From JBDTDV01 sp039922875 (GTDB lineage Bacteria; Actinomycetota; Actinomycetes; Actinomycetales; Microbacteriaceae): a DNA stretch of 26,501 nt. Under the pieces are notes generated by a model. The model saw only the letters and a program-made list of their open reading frames with translations, did no database searches and was not told the DNA's origin. This document shows, in pieces, positions 16,274-24,465 of this stretch. Every line of letters starts with the position of its first letter. The first letter of the stretch is position 1. The stretch lies in assembly GCA_039922875.1 (NCBI GenBank), contig JBDTDV010000007.1:1-26501 (forward strand), written 5' to 3'. The position numbers were made by a program, and so were the translations under genes.

Positions 16274-17517
16274 ACTCGAGCACGCAGTCCGGTTCCGGCC
16301 GCCGCGCCGTCGTGACCGGCATCGGCGCCGTGACTCCGTGCGGGCTGGATGTCGCATCGACCTGGGATTGCGTCGTGGCGGGGCGCAGCGGCATCCGTGC
16401 GCTGACCGGTGTCGACGTCTCCGACCTCGCGGTCGCGGTCGGCGGCGAGGTACGCGGCTTCGACCCCCTGAAGCATGTGTCTCGCTCAGACGCACGACGC
16501 CTGGACCGGCATGCCCTCTACGCGATCGCCGCCGCCGAAGAGGCGATGGGCGGTTTCGAGGCAGAAAACCCGGGGCGGTTCGGGGTAACCGTTGCCACCG
16601 GGTCCGGACCGATCTCGCTCATCCAGGATGGCGCCCGCGCGCTGGATCAATCCGGGCCCAGGCGCATCCCGCCCGGCGTCGTCGTCTACGGCGGGCCCGA
16701 TGCCGCGGCAGCGTACCTCAGCCAGCGGTACGACGCCCGGGGTGCGAGCGTCGGCACCGCGGCAACCTGCGCGAGCGGCACCGTCGCCCTCGGAGACGCG
16801 ATGCGCGTCATCCGTCACGGCTACGCGGATGCCGTACTCGTCGTCGGCGCAGACGACTGTCTGAACCGGGTGAACCTCGCCGTGAACTCCACGCTCGGGG
16901 CGTTGGCTCCCGGGTTCGCCGCCGAACCGGAGCGAGCCTCCCGGCCGTTTGATCGGTCTCGAAGCGGGTTCGTGATGTCGGCGGGCGCGGCCGCGCTGCT
17001 TGTCGAATCCGAGCAACACGCCAGGCACCGTGGTGCGGTGCTACTCGGTGAGATCGCCGGCTACGGAGTCACCTCGGACGCATACCATCCGACAGCGCCT
17101 CGCCCCGATGGCAGCGGGGCCATCGGCGCTATGCGGGCCGCGCTTGACGACGCCGCCGTGACGGCGGCTGAGATCGATCACGTGAACGCGCACGGCACCG
17201 GCACGCCGCTGAACGACGCGATGGAAGCGGGTGCGCTCCGTGCTGTATTCGGGCCGGCCGTGGCATCGGTGCCGGTGACCTCGACGAAGTCCACCACGGG
17301 TCATCTGCTCGGCGCTGCGGGAACCCTGGAAGCTGTCATCTGTCTGCTCGCCATGCAAGACGGGGTGATCCCGCCGACGATCAACCTCGATGACCCGGAG
17401 TTCGGCGAACTCAATGTGGTCGGCAACGTGGCCAGGGAAGCGCAACTGCGCACGGTGCTGTCGAACTCGTTCGGCTTCGGCGGTCACAATGCGGCACTAG
17501 TGCTTCGCACGGTGTGA
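16270..17517 (+). CDS. Beta-ketoacyl-ACP synthase, KAS II (FabF) type
   Basis: 415-residue ketosynthase starting at a GTG that overlaps the ligase stop (GTGA). The catalytic triad is complete: Cys167 (TAATCASGT), His308 (VNAHGTGTPLND) and His345 (KSTTGHLLGAAG, with Lys340). The glycine-rich end NSFGFGGHNAAL is also intact. Cys-His-His and the length fit FabF-like enzymes that condense acyl-ACP with malonyl-ACP with release of CO2. No acyl carrier protein, malonyl transferase or ketoreductase gene lies next to it, unlike the housekeeping fab cluster. Coupling to an adenylating enzyme suggests a special acyl primer or product. Its end lies eight bases from the stop of the convergent metQ-like gene. 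Confidence 0.9.
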   Translation: MNSSTQSGSGRRAVVTGIGAVTPCGLDVASTWDCVVAGRSGIRALTGVDVSDLAVAVGGEVRGFDPLKHVSRSDARRLDRHALYAIAAAEEAMGGFEAENPGRFGVTVATGSGPISLIQDGARALDQSGPRRIPPGVVVYGGPDAAAAYLSQRYDARGASVGTAATCASGTVALGDAMRVIRHGYADAVLVVGADDCLNRVNLAVNSTLGALAPGFAAEPERASRPFDRSRSGFVMSAGAAALLVESEQHARHRGAVLLGEIAGYGVTSDAYHPTAPRPDGSGAIGAMRAALDDAAVTAAEIDHVNAHGTGTPLNDAMEAGALRAVFGPAVASVPVTSTKSTTGHLLGAAGTLEAVICLLAMQDGVIPPTINLDDPEFGELNVVGNVAREAQLRTVLSNSFGFGGHNAALVLRTV

Positions 17518-17525
17518 AGTCGACT

Positions 17526-18332
17526 TTAGAACGCCGGCGGCACGCCCAGGCTTTTCAGTTTCGCGCGGACGTGATCACTGGTGATCGCCTTCACCAAGGC
17601 CGCGATCTGGGGTGAGGTGGCGTTGTCCTTGCGAGAGACGAGCGTCACGGCGAACTGGGGATCCTTCTCCACTGCAAGCCCGTTTTTCTCCGGGGTGAGG
17701 TGGAGCTGTCTGGCGAACGACGGCAGGTCGAACACGGCATCCGCCTCGTCGTAGGCGGTGTTCAATTGCAGCAAGTCGACCTGGGTGATCTTCAGCTGCC
17801 GTGGGTTCTTCGCGATGTCGTCGACGGTCGCGGAGAATCGTTTGAGACCGGGCTTCAGGGTGATGATGCCCGCGTCGGTCAGCATCTGCAGTGCGCGCCC
17901 GGCGTTCGCCTTGTCGTTGGGGATGACGACGCTGCCGCCGTCCGGCAGCTCTTTGAGTGAGGAGAGCGTCTTCGAGTAGAACGCCACGACGGTGGAATAC
18001 ACCGGTTGCACGTCCACCAGCGTCGCATTGTTCTTCGCGTTGAACTCTTCCATGAAGCCGGGAAATTGCACGAGGTTTGCGTCGATCTCAGCATGCTGCA
18101 GCAGCACGTTGGGCTGCACATAGTCCGAGACCGGGACCAGTTTGACCTTGTAACCCTTTTCGATCACCTCGGCGGCGGCCTCGACGGCATCCGTCATCGG
18201 GGTGACCGTCGCTGCGACTTTGATCGTCACGGTTTTGGATGGCGCGGCTGCTCCGGCCTGGGCACAGCCGGTGCTCAGCAGGACGAGGGATGCCGCGGCG
18301 AGCGCGGCGAGAAGTCGAGGTTTCATAACCAT
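17526..18332 (-). CDS. metQ: MetQ/NlpA-like substrate-binding lipoprotein, divergent
   Basis: 268-residue lipoprotein with a signal peptide and lipobox LLSTGC (Cys at residue 23), so it is anchored outside the membrane. The NlpA/MetQ family is recognised from EIDANLVQFPGF, GGSVVIPNDKANAGRALQML and the C-terminal VKAITSDHVRAKLKSLG. Two substrate-site blocks differ from methionine-binding members. The usual FQH after DAN reads VQF, and the region normally reading DAAVINGNYA reads DAVFDLPSFA, without its asparagines. It is the last gene of a metN-metI-metQ order, 12 bp after metI. The ligand may be something other than methionine. The symbol names the family, not a proven substrate. Confidence 0.85.
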   Translation of the reverse strand: MVMKPRLLAALAAASLVLLSTGCAQAGAAAPSKTVTIKVAATVTPMTDAVEAAAEVIEKGYKVKLVPVSDYVQPNVLLQHAEIDANLVQFPGFMEEFNAKNNATLVDVQPVYSTVVAFYSKTLSSLKELPDGGSVVIPNDKANAGRALQMLTDAGIITLKPGLKRFSATVDDIAKNPRQLKITQVDLLQLNTAYDEADAVFDLPSFARQLHLTPEKNGLAVEKDPQFAVTLVSRKDNATSPQIAALVKAITSDHVRAKLKSLGVPPAF

Positions 18333-18344
18333 CTTTCTGTTGGA

Positions 18345-19016
18345 TTAGCGTTTGTCGAGCACGGCGGACACGCGTTCGCCGGCCATCTGGATAAGTTGAA
18401 CGCAGATGATCACGATCACGATGGTCGAGTACATCAACGGGTAGTCGTACTCCTGGTAGCCGTACCGCAACGCAAAGTCACCGAGACCGCCGCCACCGAC
18501 GATGCCGAGGACGGTGGAGTATGAGATCAGGCTGATCGTGGCGGAGGTCAGGGCGTAGACCAGGCCGGAGCGTGCCTCGACGAGTAGGAAGTGGCCGACG
18601 GTTTGCCCGGTATCGGCGCCCATCGACTGTGCCGCGTGGATGACGCCAGGTGGCACTTCCAGGAGGATCTGCTCGACCAGCCGGGCGTAGAGCGCGACGC
18701 CGACGAAGCACAACGGGAAGGTCGCCGCCGCCGTGCCGAAGGTCGTGCCGAAAACCAGGCGCGTGGCGGGAATGAGGAAGACGACGAAGAGCAGGAACGG
18801 GAAGGAACGGACGATCGTGACGTACAGGTTCGCGACGGTCCAGACGGGGCGGTTCTCCCGAATGCCGCCGGGACGCATCAGGTAGATCAGCACGCCGAGG
18901 GGGAGGCCGAGCAGTACCGCCGCCGCCAAGGAGAACACCAGCATGTAGCCGGTCTCCGCCAGGGCGATCCCCACCTTGTCGGCGTTTCCGGCGAGCGAAG
19001 CGATCAGGTCGTTCAT
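18345..19016 (-). CDS. metI: MetI-like ABC permease
   Basis: 223-residue permease with five predicted membrane helices. The block RSFPFLLFVVFLIPATRLVF then GTTFGTAAATFPL is characteristic of MetI, and the EAA-loop region is VIHAAQSMGADTGQTVGHFL. Start and stop fit a tight operon: the ATG overlaps the metN stop by four bases (ATGA) and the stop is 12 bp before metQ. It forms the transmembrane channel with MetN and receives substrate from MetQ. Methionine or a related small molecule is the family substrate. Confidence 0.92.
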   Translation of the reverse strand: MNDLIASLAGNADKVGIALAETGYMLVFSLAAAVLLGLPLGVLIYLMRPGGIRENRPVWTVANLYVTIVRSFPFLLFVVFLIPATRLVFGTTFGTAAATFPLCFVGVALYARLVEQILLEVPPGVIHAAQSMGADTGQTVGHFLLVEARSGLVYALTSATISLISYSTVLGIVGGGGLGDFALRYGYQEYDYPLMYSTIVIVIICVQLIQMAGERVSAVLDKR

Positions 19017-19756
19017 GCGCCGAGCACGCGTCGGGCATGGTCGAGGTAGCTGTCCTCGTCCGGTCGCTGCCGAGCCGCGCGAGCGACCGGGATGATGTCC
19101 TCCAGAACACCGCGCTGAAGTACCGCGGCCCGGTCACAGATCGTCCCGACCGCGCTGAGCTCGTGAGTTACAAGTACGATCGTCGTGCCGAAATCACGCC
19201 GGGTATGGGCAAGAAGAGTGAGGATGTCGGCCGTTGTCCTGGTGTCTAGGGCGCTGGTGGGCTCATCGCAGAGCAAGAGTCCGGGGCGGGTGACCAGGGC
19301 CCGCGCGATTGCCACGCGCTGCTTCTGCCCGCCGGAGAGTTCGGCCGGGTAATGGCTTGAGCGGTCTTGGAGGCCGACGTAGTCCAGCAAATGTTCCACC
19401 AGCTCTGGATCTCTGCGGTGTTGCAGCCTGAGTGGCAGTTGAACGTTTTGCCACACCGTGCGGTTTGAAAGCAGGTTGAAGCTTTGGAAGATCATCCCGA
19501 TCCGGCGACGCAAGAGTCGCCGTTGACGTCCCCCGAGCAGTTGGGGGTCGGTACTCTCAATCAGCACGCGGCCGGAGGCCGGGCGCTCGACCGCGTCGAG
19601 CACCCCGAGCATGGTCGATTTTCCCGCGCCGGATTCACCGATGACACCGATGATCTCACCGCGCTTGATCGTGAGGTTGACACCGTCGAGTGCGGTTGTG
19701 GCACCGTAGCGCACGGTGAGATTCTCAAGAACGGCCACCGGACCGGCATCCGGCAT
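19013..19756 (-). CDS. metN: MetN-like ABC ATPase without NIL domain
   Basis: 247-residue ATPase from ATG 19756; an in-frame GTG at 19774 has no ribosome binding site, while AGG lies six bases before the ATG. Walker A GESGAGKST, Q-loop MIFQSFNLL, signature LSGGQKQR, Walker B LLLCDEPTSALD and H-loop VTHEL are all intact. MetN proteins are usually near 340 residues with a C-terminal NIL domain that binds methionine and shuts transport down. Here the protein ends soon after the ATPase core, so that feedback control is absent. It is the first gene of the metN-metI-metQ-like operon. Confidence 0.9.
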   Translation of the reverse strand: MPDAGPVAVLENLTVRYGATTALDGVNLTIKRGEIIGVIGESGAGKSTMLGVLDAVERPASGRVLIESTDPQLLGGRQRRLLRRRIGMIFQSFNLLSNRTVWQNVQLPLRLQHRRDPELVEHLLDYVGLQDRSSHYPAELSGGQKQRVAIARALVTRPGLLLCDEPTSALDTRTTADILTLLAHTRRDFGTTIVLVTHELSAVGTICDRAAVLQRGVLEDIIPVARAARQRPDEDSYLDHARRVLGA

Positions 19757-20167
19757 CCGCCGCCTCGCTTTCACAGTCGAACAATTTCTGGGCTGAGTAC
19801 AAGTATATCGGAAACGCCTCCGGCCCTGGTCCGTGGCCGGATGAAAGATTTCGTATTGTGTCGAGACGTTTTTGCTCTTTGCCGACGGGTAGACGAAAGT
19901 AACAATTGTCCTCGATCGGCGACCTGCCTATCGATGGATAGGTCGGGCTCCACCCGTACGCGGGCAGGACTCCCGGACGCTTTCCCTCATCACGGTTGGC
20001 GTTCCGCACTATCGCAAGAAACCCAGAAGGATCACACCCTCCCCATTAGAGGCCTTCATGAAGTCACCAGGGCGGCGCTTTGATAGCGCGGTCCGGCTCG
20101 TCAGCGGCGCCCATTCGCAGGCCGTCGTTGCCGCGCGATCCGTCAGCAACCAACTAGGAGTCTCCTC
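19757..20167. other. Divergent intergenic region, metN-like and osmC-like genes
   Basis: No gene is supported in these 411 bases. It holds a 24-bp imperfect palindrome at 19921-19944 (separate entry), a perfect 10-bp palindrome CTTCATGAAG at 20054-20063 and a 5-bp hairpin GCGCT-TTGAT-AGCGC at 20075-20089. TATACT on the minus strand (19807-19802) is a possible -10 box for metN without a clear -35. I looked for a SAM, SAH or TPP riboswitch on both strands and saw no match to their conserved cores. Confidence 0.5.
19921..19944. promoter_or_regulatory. 24-bp imperfect palindrome centred on ATCGAT, candidate operator
   Basis: Arms GACCT and AGGTC are perfect complements around a central ATCGAT, with four unpaired positions on each side. 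An inner hairpin CCTATC-GATG-GATAGG (19927-19942) is also possible. It sits between the two divergent operons, about 165 bases from metN and 224 bases from osmC, so it could serve either. The symmetry is seen directly; a regulator is inferred. Confidence 0.45.
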
Positions 20168-20683
20168 ATGAGCACCGTCACCGACCTCGCCAACCCACTG
20201 GCAGCCATCATCGCTGCCACCGAATCGGATGTCGCGGCAGACGTCAGCAAGGCCGCGGCGGTCTTTCGAGTCGCCGGATCCTCGACCGGCCGGGTCTCCA
20301 GCACCATTCGGATCGGCAAGTTCACCATCGACGCGGATGAGCCGCCGGCGCTTGGCGAGGGCACCGCGCCGAACCCGGTCGAGTATGCGCTCGCCGCGCT
20401 GTTGGCCTGCCAGGTCGCCACCTACCGGGTGTGGGCGGTAAACCTTGGCATTTCGCTTGACACCGTCGACATCTCGATCGCGGGCGATCTGGACTTCCGC
20501 GGGTTCTTCGGCATCGAGGAATCGGTCCGCCCCGGCTTCAGCGGCATCCGTCTGGACGTGAAACTCGGTGGGCCGGAGCCGGAGAGGTACGCCGAACTGC
20601 AGGCGACCGTCAACGCGCACTGCCCGGTGCTTGATCTGTTCCGCAATCCCACTCCGGTGGAGTCCACTCTCACGGTGGCCTAA
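20168..20683 (+). CDS. OsmC-family protein
   Basis: 171-residue OsmC/Ohr-superfamily protein. The two conserved cysteines are visible in ALLACQVATYR (about residue 82) and NAHCPVLDLF (about residue 156). In the Ohr/OsmC family they form the thiol centre that reduces organic hydroperoxides. The N-terminal half carries the beta-rich part (TIRIGKFTIDADEPP). AGGAG lies seven to eight bases before the ATG. An SDR gene follows after 51 bp on the same strand, so the two are probably cotranscribed. Peroxide detoxification is the family expectation; some members of the YhfA-like branch have no assigned role. Confidence 0.88.
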   Translation: MSTVTDLANPLAAIIAATESDVAADVSKAAAVFRVAGSSTGRVSSTIRIGKFTIDADEPPALGEGTAPNPVEYALAALLACQVATYRVWAVNLGISLDTVDISIAGDLDFRGFFGIEESVRPGFSGIRLDVKLGGPEPERYAELQATVNAHCPVLDLFRNPTPVESTLTVA

Positions 20684-20734
20684 GCCCCATTTGCAATTGC
20701 CGCATTTTTTTGATGTGAAGGAGAACGAGGATCA

Positions 20735-21493
20735 ATGGGACGCTTTGAAAATAAAACTGTAGTCATCACGGGTGGGACCAGCGGGATCGGGCTGGCGACG
20801 GCAGACCTCTTCGCCGCCGAGGGTGCGGTTGTGCTTATCGCCGGCCGCGATGAGGTCAAAGGCGAGGCGGCGGCGGTCGCAATCGGCAACGGTGTCCGTT
20901 TTGTACGGACGGATGTCGGCGACGACGCTCAGGTCGCCGCGTTGGCGAAAGCCGCCGCCGCGCGTACCGGGAAGATCGACATCTGGTTCAGCAATGCCGG
21001 CTACGAGGGGCCGATCGGTGCCTTCGACGGATGGACGGACCAGAGCATCACCGAGTTGCTCAATACGAATGTGAAAGGTGTGCTGTCTGGCCTGCGCTAT
21101 GCGTCCGCGCATATGGAGGGATCCGGCGTCATCATCAATACCGCCTCGTTCATCGGCAGTACCGTTCCCGTCCCGGTTGCCGTCGCGTACGGAGCCACCA
21201 AGGCGGCCGTCATCTCGGCCAGTGCCTCCGCTGCCCTCGCCTTGCAGCCCGCCGGGGTGCAGGTCTTCGCGGTGTGCCCGTGGATCATCGACACACCGAT
21301 GCTGGAGCGATTCATCGGCAGTACCGAGCGCGCCGACAAGGAGAACTTCGCCGCGGGGTTGAACCCGAGCGGCCGGCTCGCGGTGCCGGCCGATATCGCC
21401 GCCGCCGTGGCCGACCTGGCCGATGGGCGGTCGGATCTTGCCAATGGCGGGTCGGTACTGGTGGACTCCGGCGCCGTCCTCACCGCCGCGTAA
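20735..21493 (+). CDS. Short-chain dehydrogenase/reductase (classical SDR)
   Basis: 252-residue Rossmann-fold oxidoreductase. The cofactor motif TGGTSGIG is at about residues 12-19, NAG at about 88-90, the catalytic serine in NTASFIG and YxxxK in AYGATKAAV. AGRD at the end of the second strand suggests an NADP or NAD site without a clear preference. The C-terminal GGSVLVDSGAVLTAA is typical of classical SDRs. The ATG is preceded by GAGGA. It is likely cotranscribed with the OsmC-like gene and stops three bases before the end of the convergent deformylase gene. The substrate cannot be read from sequence. Confidence 0.92.
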   Translation: MGRFENKTVVITGGTSGIGLATADLFAAEGAVVLIAGRDEVKGEAAAVAIGNGVRFVRTDVGDDAQVAALAKAAAARTGKIDIWFSNAGYEGPIGAFDGWTDQSITELLNTNVKGVLSGLRYASAHMEGSGVIINTASFIGSTVPVPVAVAYGATKAAVISASASAALALQPAGVQVFAVCPWIIDTPMLERFIGSTERADKENFAAGLNPSGRLAVPADIAAAVADLADGRSDLANGGSVLVDSGAVLTAA

Positions 21494-21496
21494 GGC

Positions 21497-22075
21497 TCAC
21501 GCCTGGAGGTCGTCCACTCCCGGAAGCCAACTCTGGCCAGGAACACCCCAGCTACGCTTGCGCAGGATTTTCGCCGCATCCTTGGCATGGGGGTGCTCCA
21601 GCCGGTCCGTGTAAAGGACGCCGTTCAGGTGGTCGAACTCGTGTTGGAAGATGCGGGCCAGCCAGCCGTCGGCGCGCAGCTCGAACGAATGCTGTTCGAG
21701 GTCGACCGCGCGCAGGATCGCCGAGTCGGCACGGACCAGCGGGAAGCGCTCTCCGGGAAAGGAAAGGCAACCCTCGTCTTCGTCTTCTTCACGCGCCGCG
21801 CCCGTCCTGGTCGGAGTGATCCACAGCTCTGGATTGATTGCGACGCCGCGGTGTACCGTTCCTGGTGCATCGCCGGAGTCGTCCTCCCAGCCGTAGACGA
21901 AGACCCGAAGCGGTACGCCGATCTGGGGAGCCGCCAGACCGACACCGGGTGCGGCATCCATGGTCTGGAACATGTCTGAGACCAGGGTACGAAGATTCTC
22001 GTCGAATTGGGTCACCGGGCGAGCGGCGGAATGCAGCACGGGGTCTCCGGAAATCCGGATCGGGAGGGCGGCCAT
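21497..22075 (-). CDS. def: Peptide deformylase
   Basis: 192-residue enzyme that removes the formyl group from the N-terminal methionine of new proteins. All three motifs are intact: GVGLAAPQIG (residues 44-53), EGCLSFPG with metal ligand Cys103, and QHEFDHLNG with ligands His145 and His149 and catalytic Glu146. The frame extends 33 residues upstream, but ATG 22075 gives the normal family start (ALPIRISGDPVLH). TATTCT six bases upstream of the ATG on the minus strand could be a -10 box of a leaderless transcript; GGAGG is too close to serve as a normal ribosome binding site. It is divergent from the DMT-type gene, with 43 bp between the starts. Confidence 0.96.
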   Translation of the reverse strand: MAALPIRISGDPVLHSAARPVTQFDENLRTLVSDMFQTMDAAPGVGLAAPQIGVPLRVFVYGWEDDSGDAPGTVHRGVAINPELWITPTRTGAAREEDEDEGCLSFPGERFPLVRADSAILRAVDLEQHSFELRADGWLARIFQHEFDHLNGVLYTDRLEHPHAKDAAKILRKRSWGVPGQSWLPGVDDLQA

Positions 22076-22118
22076 TCCTCCAGAATATCGGTTGGTGATT
22101 CGGTAGGGTCGAGGGGTG

Positions 22119-23027
22119 ATGGGCGAGTACCTGGATGCGGCGACGAGCCTCGCGCTCACTCCTCGGCAGTTCATCGGTATCCCGATCGCGCTGATCGGGG
22201 CGGTCTTTCTCTCACTCGGTGCCCAATTTCAGAGCCGGGGCGTCGGCAAGGTCGAGGCAAACACCAAGAATGCCGCGAGTGGATTGAACCTGCGTCAGTT
22301 GCAACTGCTCTTGTCCAGGCCATCTTGGGTGTTCGGCACCCTCATGCTCGGGCTCGCGATCGTGTTGCAACTGAGCAGTCTGTACTTCTCCCCGCTGATC
22401 GTGGTACAGCCCCTGGGAGCGGTCGCGCTGGTGATCACCTCGCTGCTGAACGCCAGGATCACGAAGTCGAAACTCAATCGGCGCTCCATCGTCGCTGTGT
22501 GCCTGTGCGTCGGGGGAGTCGGACTCTTCGTGACGATAGCCGCATTCAGTGCCCGCGACGTTCCGATCGGGCAGGATGCCCTGATCCAGATCCTGATCAT
22601 CCTCGCCATCGTGCTCGCGGCCTTCGTAGCGGCGTTCGTTTATCTGCGACACCGATTCAAAGCAATCTTCTACGTCATCGGCGCCGGGGTGCTCTACGGT
22701 TTCGTGGCAACTCTGGCAAAGGTCGTGATCGCCAGACTGACCAATGGTCATTTCGAGTGGCTGACGATCCTCTGTCTGGGCGGCCTGCTCCTGGCCGTCG
22801 GTCTCGGCGCGTACTTCGTGCAGAATGCGTATTCCTCTGGTCCGCCCGATCTCGTCATCGCCGGTTTGACCGTGATCGACCCGATGGTCGCGGTGGCGAT
22901 CGGAATCTTCGTATTGAACGAAGCGGCGGAGGCACCCTGGTGGGCAGGATTCGGATTCGTTATCGCGGGGATGCTGGCCATCCGCGGCGTATTCATGCTT
23001 GCCAAGCATCATCCTCAATCGACATGA
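22119..23027 (+). CDS. DMT-superfamily transporter (EamA/NIPA-like)
   Basis: 302-residue integral membrane protein with nine or ten predicted helices. SLGAQFQSRGV after the first helix and SPLIVVQPLGAVALVITSLL resemble actinobacterial DMT-family (EamA/NIPA-like) carriers. The second half includes YVIGAGVLYGFVATLAKVVI and GLTVIDPMVAVAIGIFVLNE, the internal repeat typical of the superfamily. GTG 22116 directly precedes ATG 22119; GAGGGG lies just upstream. The substrate is unknown; candidates in this superfamily include metabolites and, for NIPA-like members, magnesium. Deformylase is divergent and a GT4 gene follows 172 bp later. Confidence 0.82.
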   Translation: MGEYLDAATSLALTPRQFIGIPIALIGAVFLSLGAQFQSRGVGKVEANTKNAASGLNLRQLQLLLSRPSWVFGTLMLGLAIVLQLSSLYFSPLIVVQPLGAVALVITSLLNARITKSKLNRRSIVAVCLCVGGVGLFVTIAAFSARDVPIGQDALIQILIILAIVLAAFVAAFVYLRHRFKAIFYVIGAGVLYGFVATLAKVVIARLTNGHFEWLTILCLGGLLLAVGLGAYFVQNAYSSGPPDLVIAGLTVIDPMVAVAIGIFVLNEAAEAPWWAGFGFVIAGMLAIRGVFMLAKHHPQST

Positions 23028-23199
23028 GGGCTCGGATGCTCCCGTACCTGCACGATATGCGAACCTCGGCTTTGGGGTGGTTGCGGCAGGCCCGCCGTTT
23101 AGACTGGGGCTAGACTTCACCGTCGGCGCCGTTAATCCGCGCCGGCCTAATCAGCCGGATCCGTATCTCCCGGCAAAACAAACGTAGGGATCACATCGC

Positions 23200-24459
23200 T
23201 TGTCCGATTCGCGCGGTTCGAAAACCCCCGAAGATGAAGAGTCAAATTCGGCGGCGCAACCGCCACTTCGCATCGTGATCGGTGCCGATACCTTCGCTCC
23301 CGACGTGAACGGCGCCGCGCGGTTCGCCGAGCGCCTCGCCGCTGGCCTGGTCGCCAGGGGACACGAGGTGCACGTTGTCGCCCCGGCCGCCTCCCGCAAG
23401 CACGGCACCTGGGTTGAAGATCACGAGGGCCAGCGGATGACGGTGCACCGGCTGTACAGCCTGCGCTGGTATCCGCACGACTGGTTACGCTTCGCGATGC
23501 CCTGGCGGATCAAGCAGAACAGTGCTCGGATCCTTGACGAGGTCAAGCCGGATGTCGTACATTTCCAGTCCCATATCATTGTCGGCCGCGGGCTGTCCGT
23601 TGAGGCGGCCAAGCGCGGCATTCGGATTATCGGCACCAACCACTTCATGCCGGAGAACATGCTTGAGTTCACCCTGATTCCCAAGCGGATGCAGGACTGG
23701 GCGATCGGCCTTGCCTGGCGGGCGGCCAAGCGTACCTTCGGCAGGGCAGAGGCGGTCACCACTCCGACCGTGCGGGCCGCGCAATTCCTGGAGAAATACA
23801 CCGGACTCAGCAACGTGTATGCCGTGTCCTGCGGGATCGACGCGCACAACTACACGCCCAATTTCGAACCGCATTCGGAGAATCGGGTGCTGTTCGTCGG
23901 CCGGGTGACCGGCGAAAAGCAAATCGACGTGCTGATCAAGGCGATGCGCCTGCTTCCGCCCGAGCTCAATGCCAAACTCGAGATCGTCGGAGGCGGTGAC
24001 CAGAAGCGGAATCTGGAACACCTGGTCGACAATCTCGGCCTGAAGGAGAAGGTCACCTTTCTCGGCTATGTCAGCGATGAGGAACTCCGTGAGGCGTACA
24101 CCAGGGCGACGGTCTTCGCGATGCCGTCCATTGCGGAACTGCAGTCCATTGCGACCATGGAGGCGATGGCGTCCGCTCTGCCGGTCGTCGCCGCAAATGC
24201 CATGGCGTTGCCGCATCTGGTGCACGATGGTGAGAACGGCTACCTGTTCGAGCCTGGTAATTCTCAGGTCCTGGCAGATCGGCTAGCCCAGATCATGACG
24301 GCACCGGCCGAGGTGCTGGACGAATTCAAGCGCGCCTCGCTTCGCCTGATAGCGGTGCACGACATCCAGCGCACGCTGTCGACATTCGAGGACTTGTACC
24401 GTGGCAAATCGGTGCCGGCGCCGGTAACCGCGGCGACGTCTGCCGATGCGTCGGAGTAG
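23200..24459 (+). CDS. GT4 glycosyltransferase, probable alpha-mannosyltransferase
   Basis: 419-residue GT-B-fold glycosyltransferase of family GT4, close to actinobacterial PimB/MgtA-type enzymes that use GDP-mannose or UDP sugars to build membrane glycolipids. The N-terminal domain has DTFAPDVNGAARFAERLAAG with the nucleotide loop. The C-terminal domain shows VLFVGRVTGEKQIDVLIKAM and the EX7E motif as AELQSIATME. The protein starts at TTG 23200 with AGGGAT about ten bases upstream. The first 23 residues are polar and low in complexity. The end lies six bases from the 3' end of the tRNA on the other strand. Mannose transfer is inferred from the subfamily. Confidence 0.88.
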   Translation: MSDSRGSKTPEDEESNSAAQPPLRIVIGADTFAPDVNGAARFAERLAAGLVARGHEVHVVAPAASRKHGTWVEDHEGQRMTVHRLYSLRWYPHDWLRFAMPWRIKQNSARILDEVKPDVVHFQSHIIVGRGLSVEAAKRGIRIIGTNHFMPENMLEFTLIPKRMQDWAIGLAWRAAKRTFGRAEAVTTPTVRAAQFLEKYTGLSNVYAVSCGIDAHNYTPNFEPHSENRVLFVGRVTGEKQIDVLIKAMRLLPPELNAKLEIVGGGDQKRNLEHLVDNLGLKEKVTFLGYVSDEELREAYTRATVFAMPSIAELQSIATMEAMASALPVVAANAMALPHLVHDGENGYLFEPGNSQVLADRLAQIMTAPAEVLDEFKRASLRLIAVHDIQRTLSTFEDLYRGKSVPAPVTAATSADASE

Positions 24460-24465
24460 GGGATG

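Noticed and set aside
14702..16495. Long minus-strand open frame (597 codons) opposite the ligase and ketosynthase genes
   Set aside because: It is rich in Arg, Gly and His, matches no family, and mirrors two genes with complete catalytic motifs; an effect of high GC.
19775..20167. Possible SAM, SAH or TPP riboswitch before the metN-like operon
   Set aside because: None of the conserved core sequences could be matched on either strand, and no terminator-like switch hairpin with a U-run is present.
22007..23113. Plus-strand open frame overlapping the DMT-type transporter in another frame
   Set aside because: Arg/Gly/Ser-rich without hydrophobic segments or motifs; the transporter frame has the helices and ribosome binding site.
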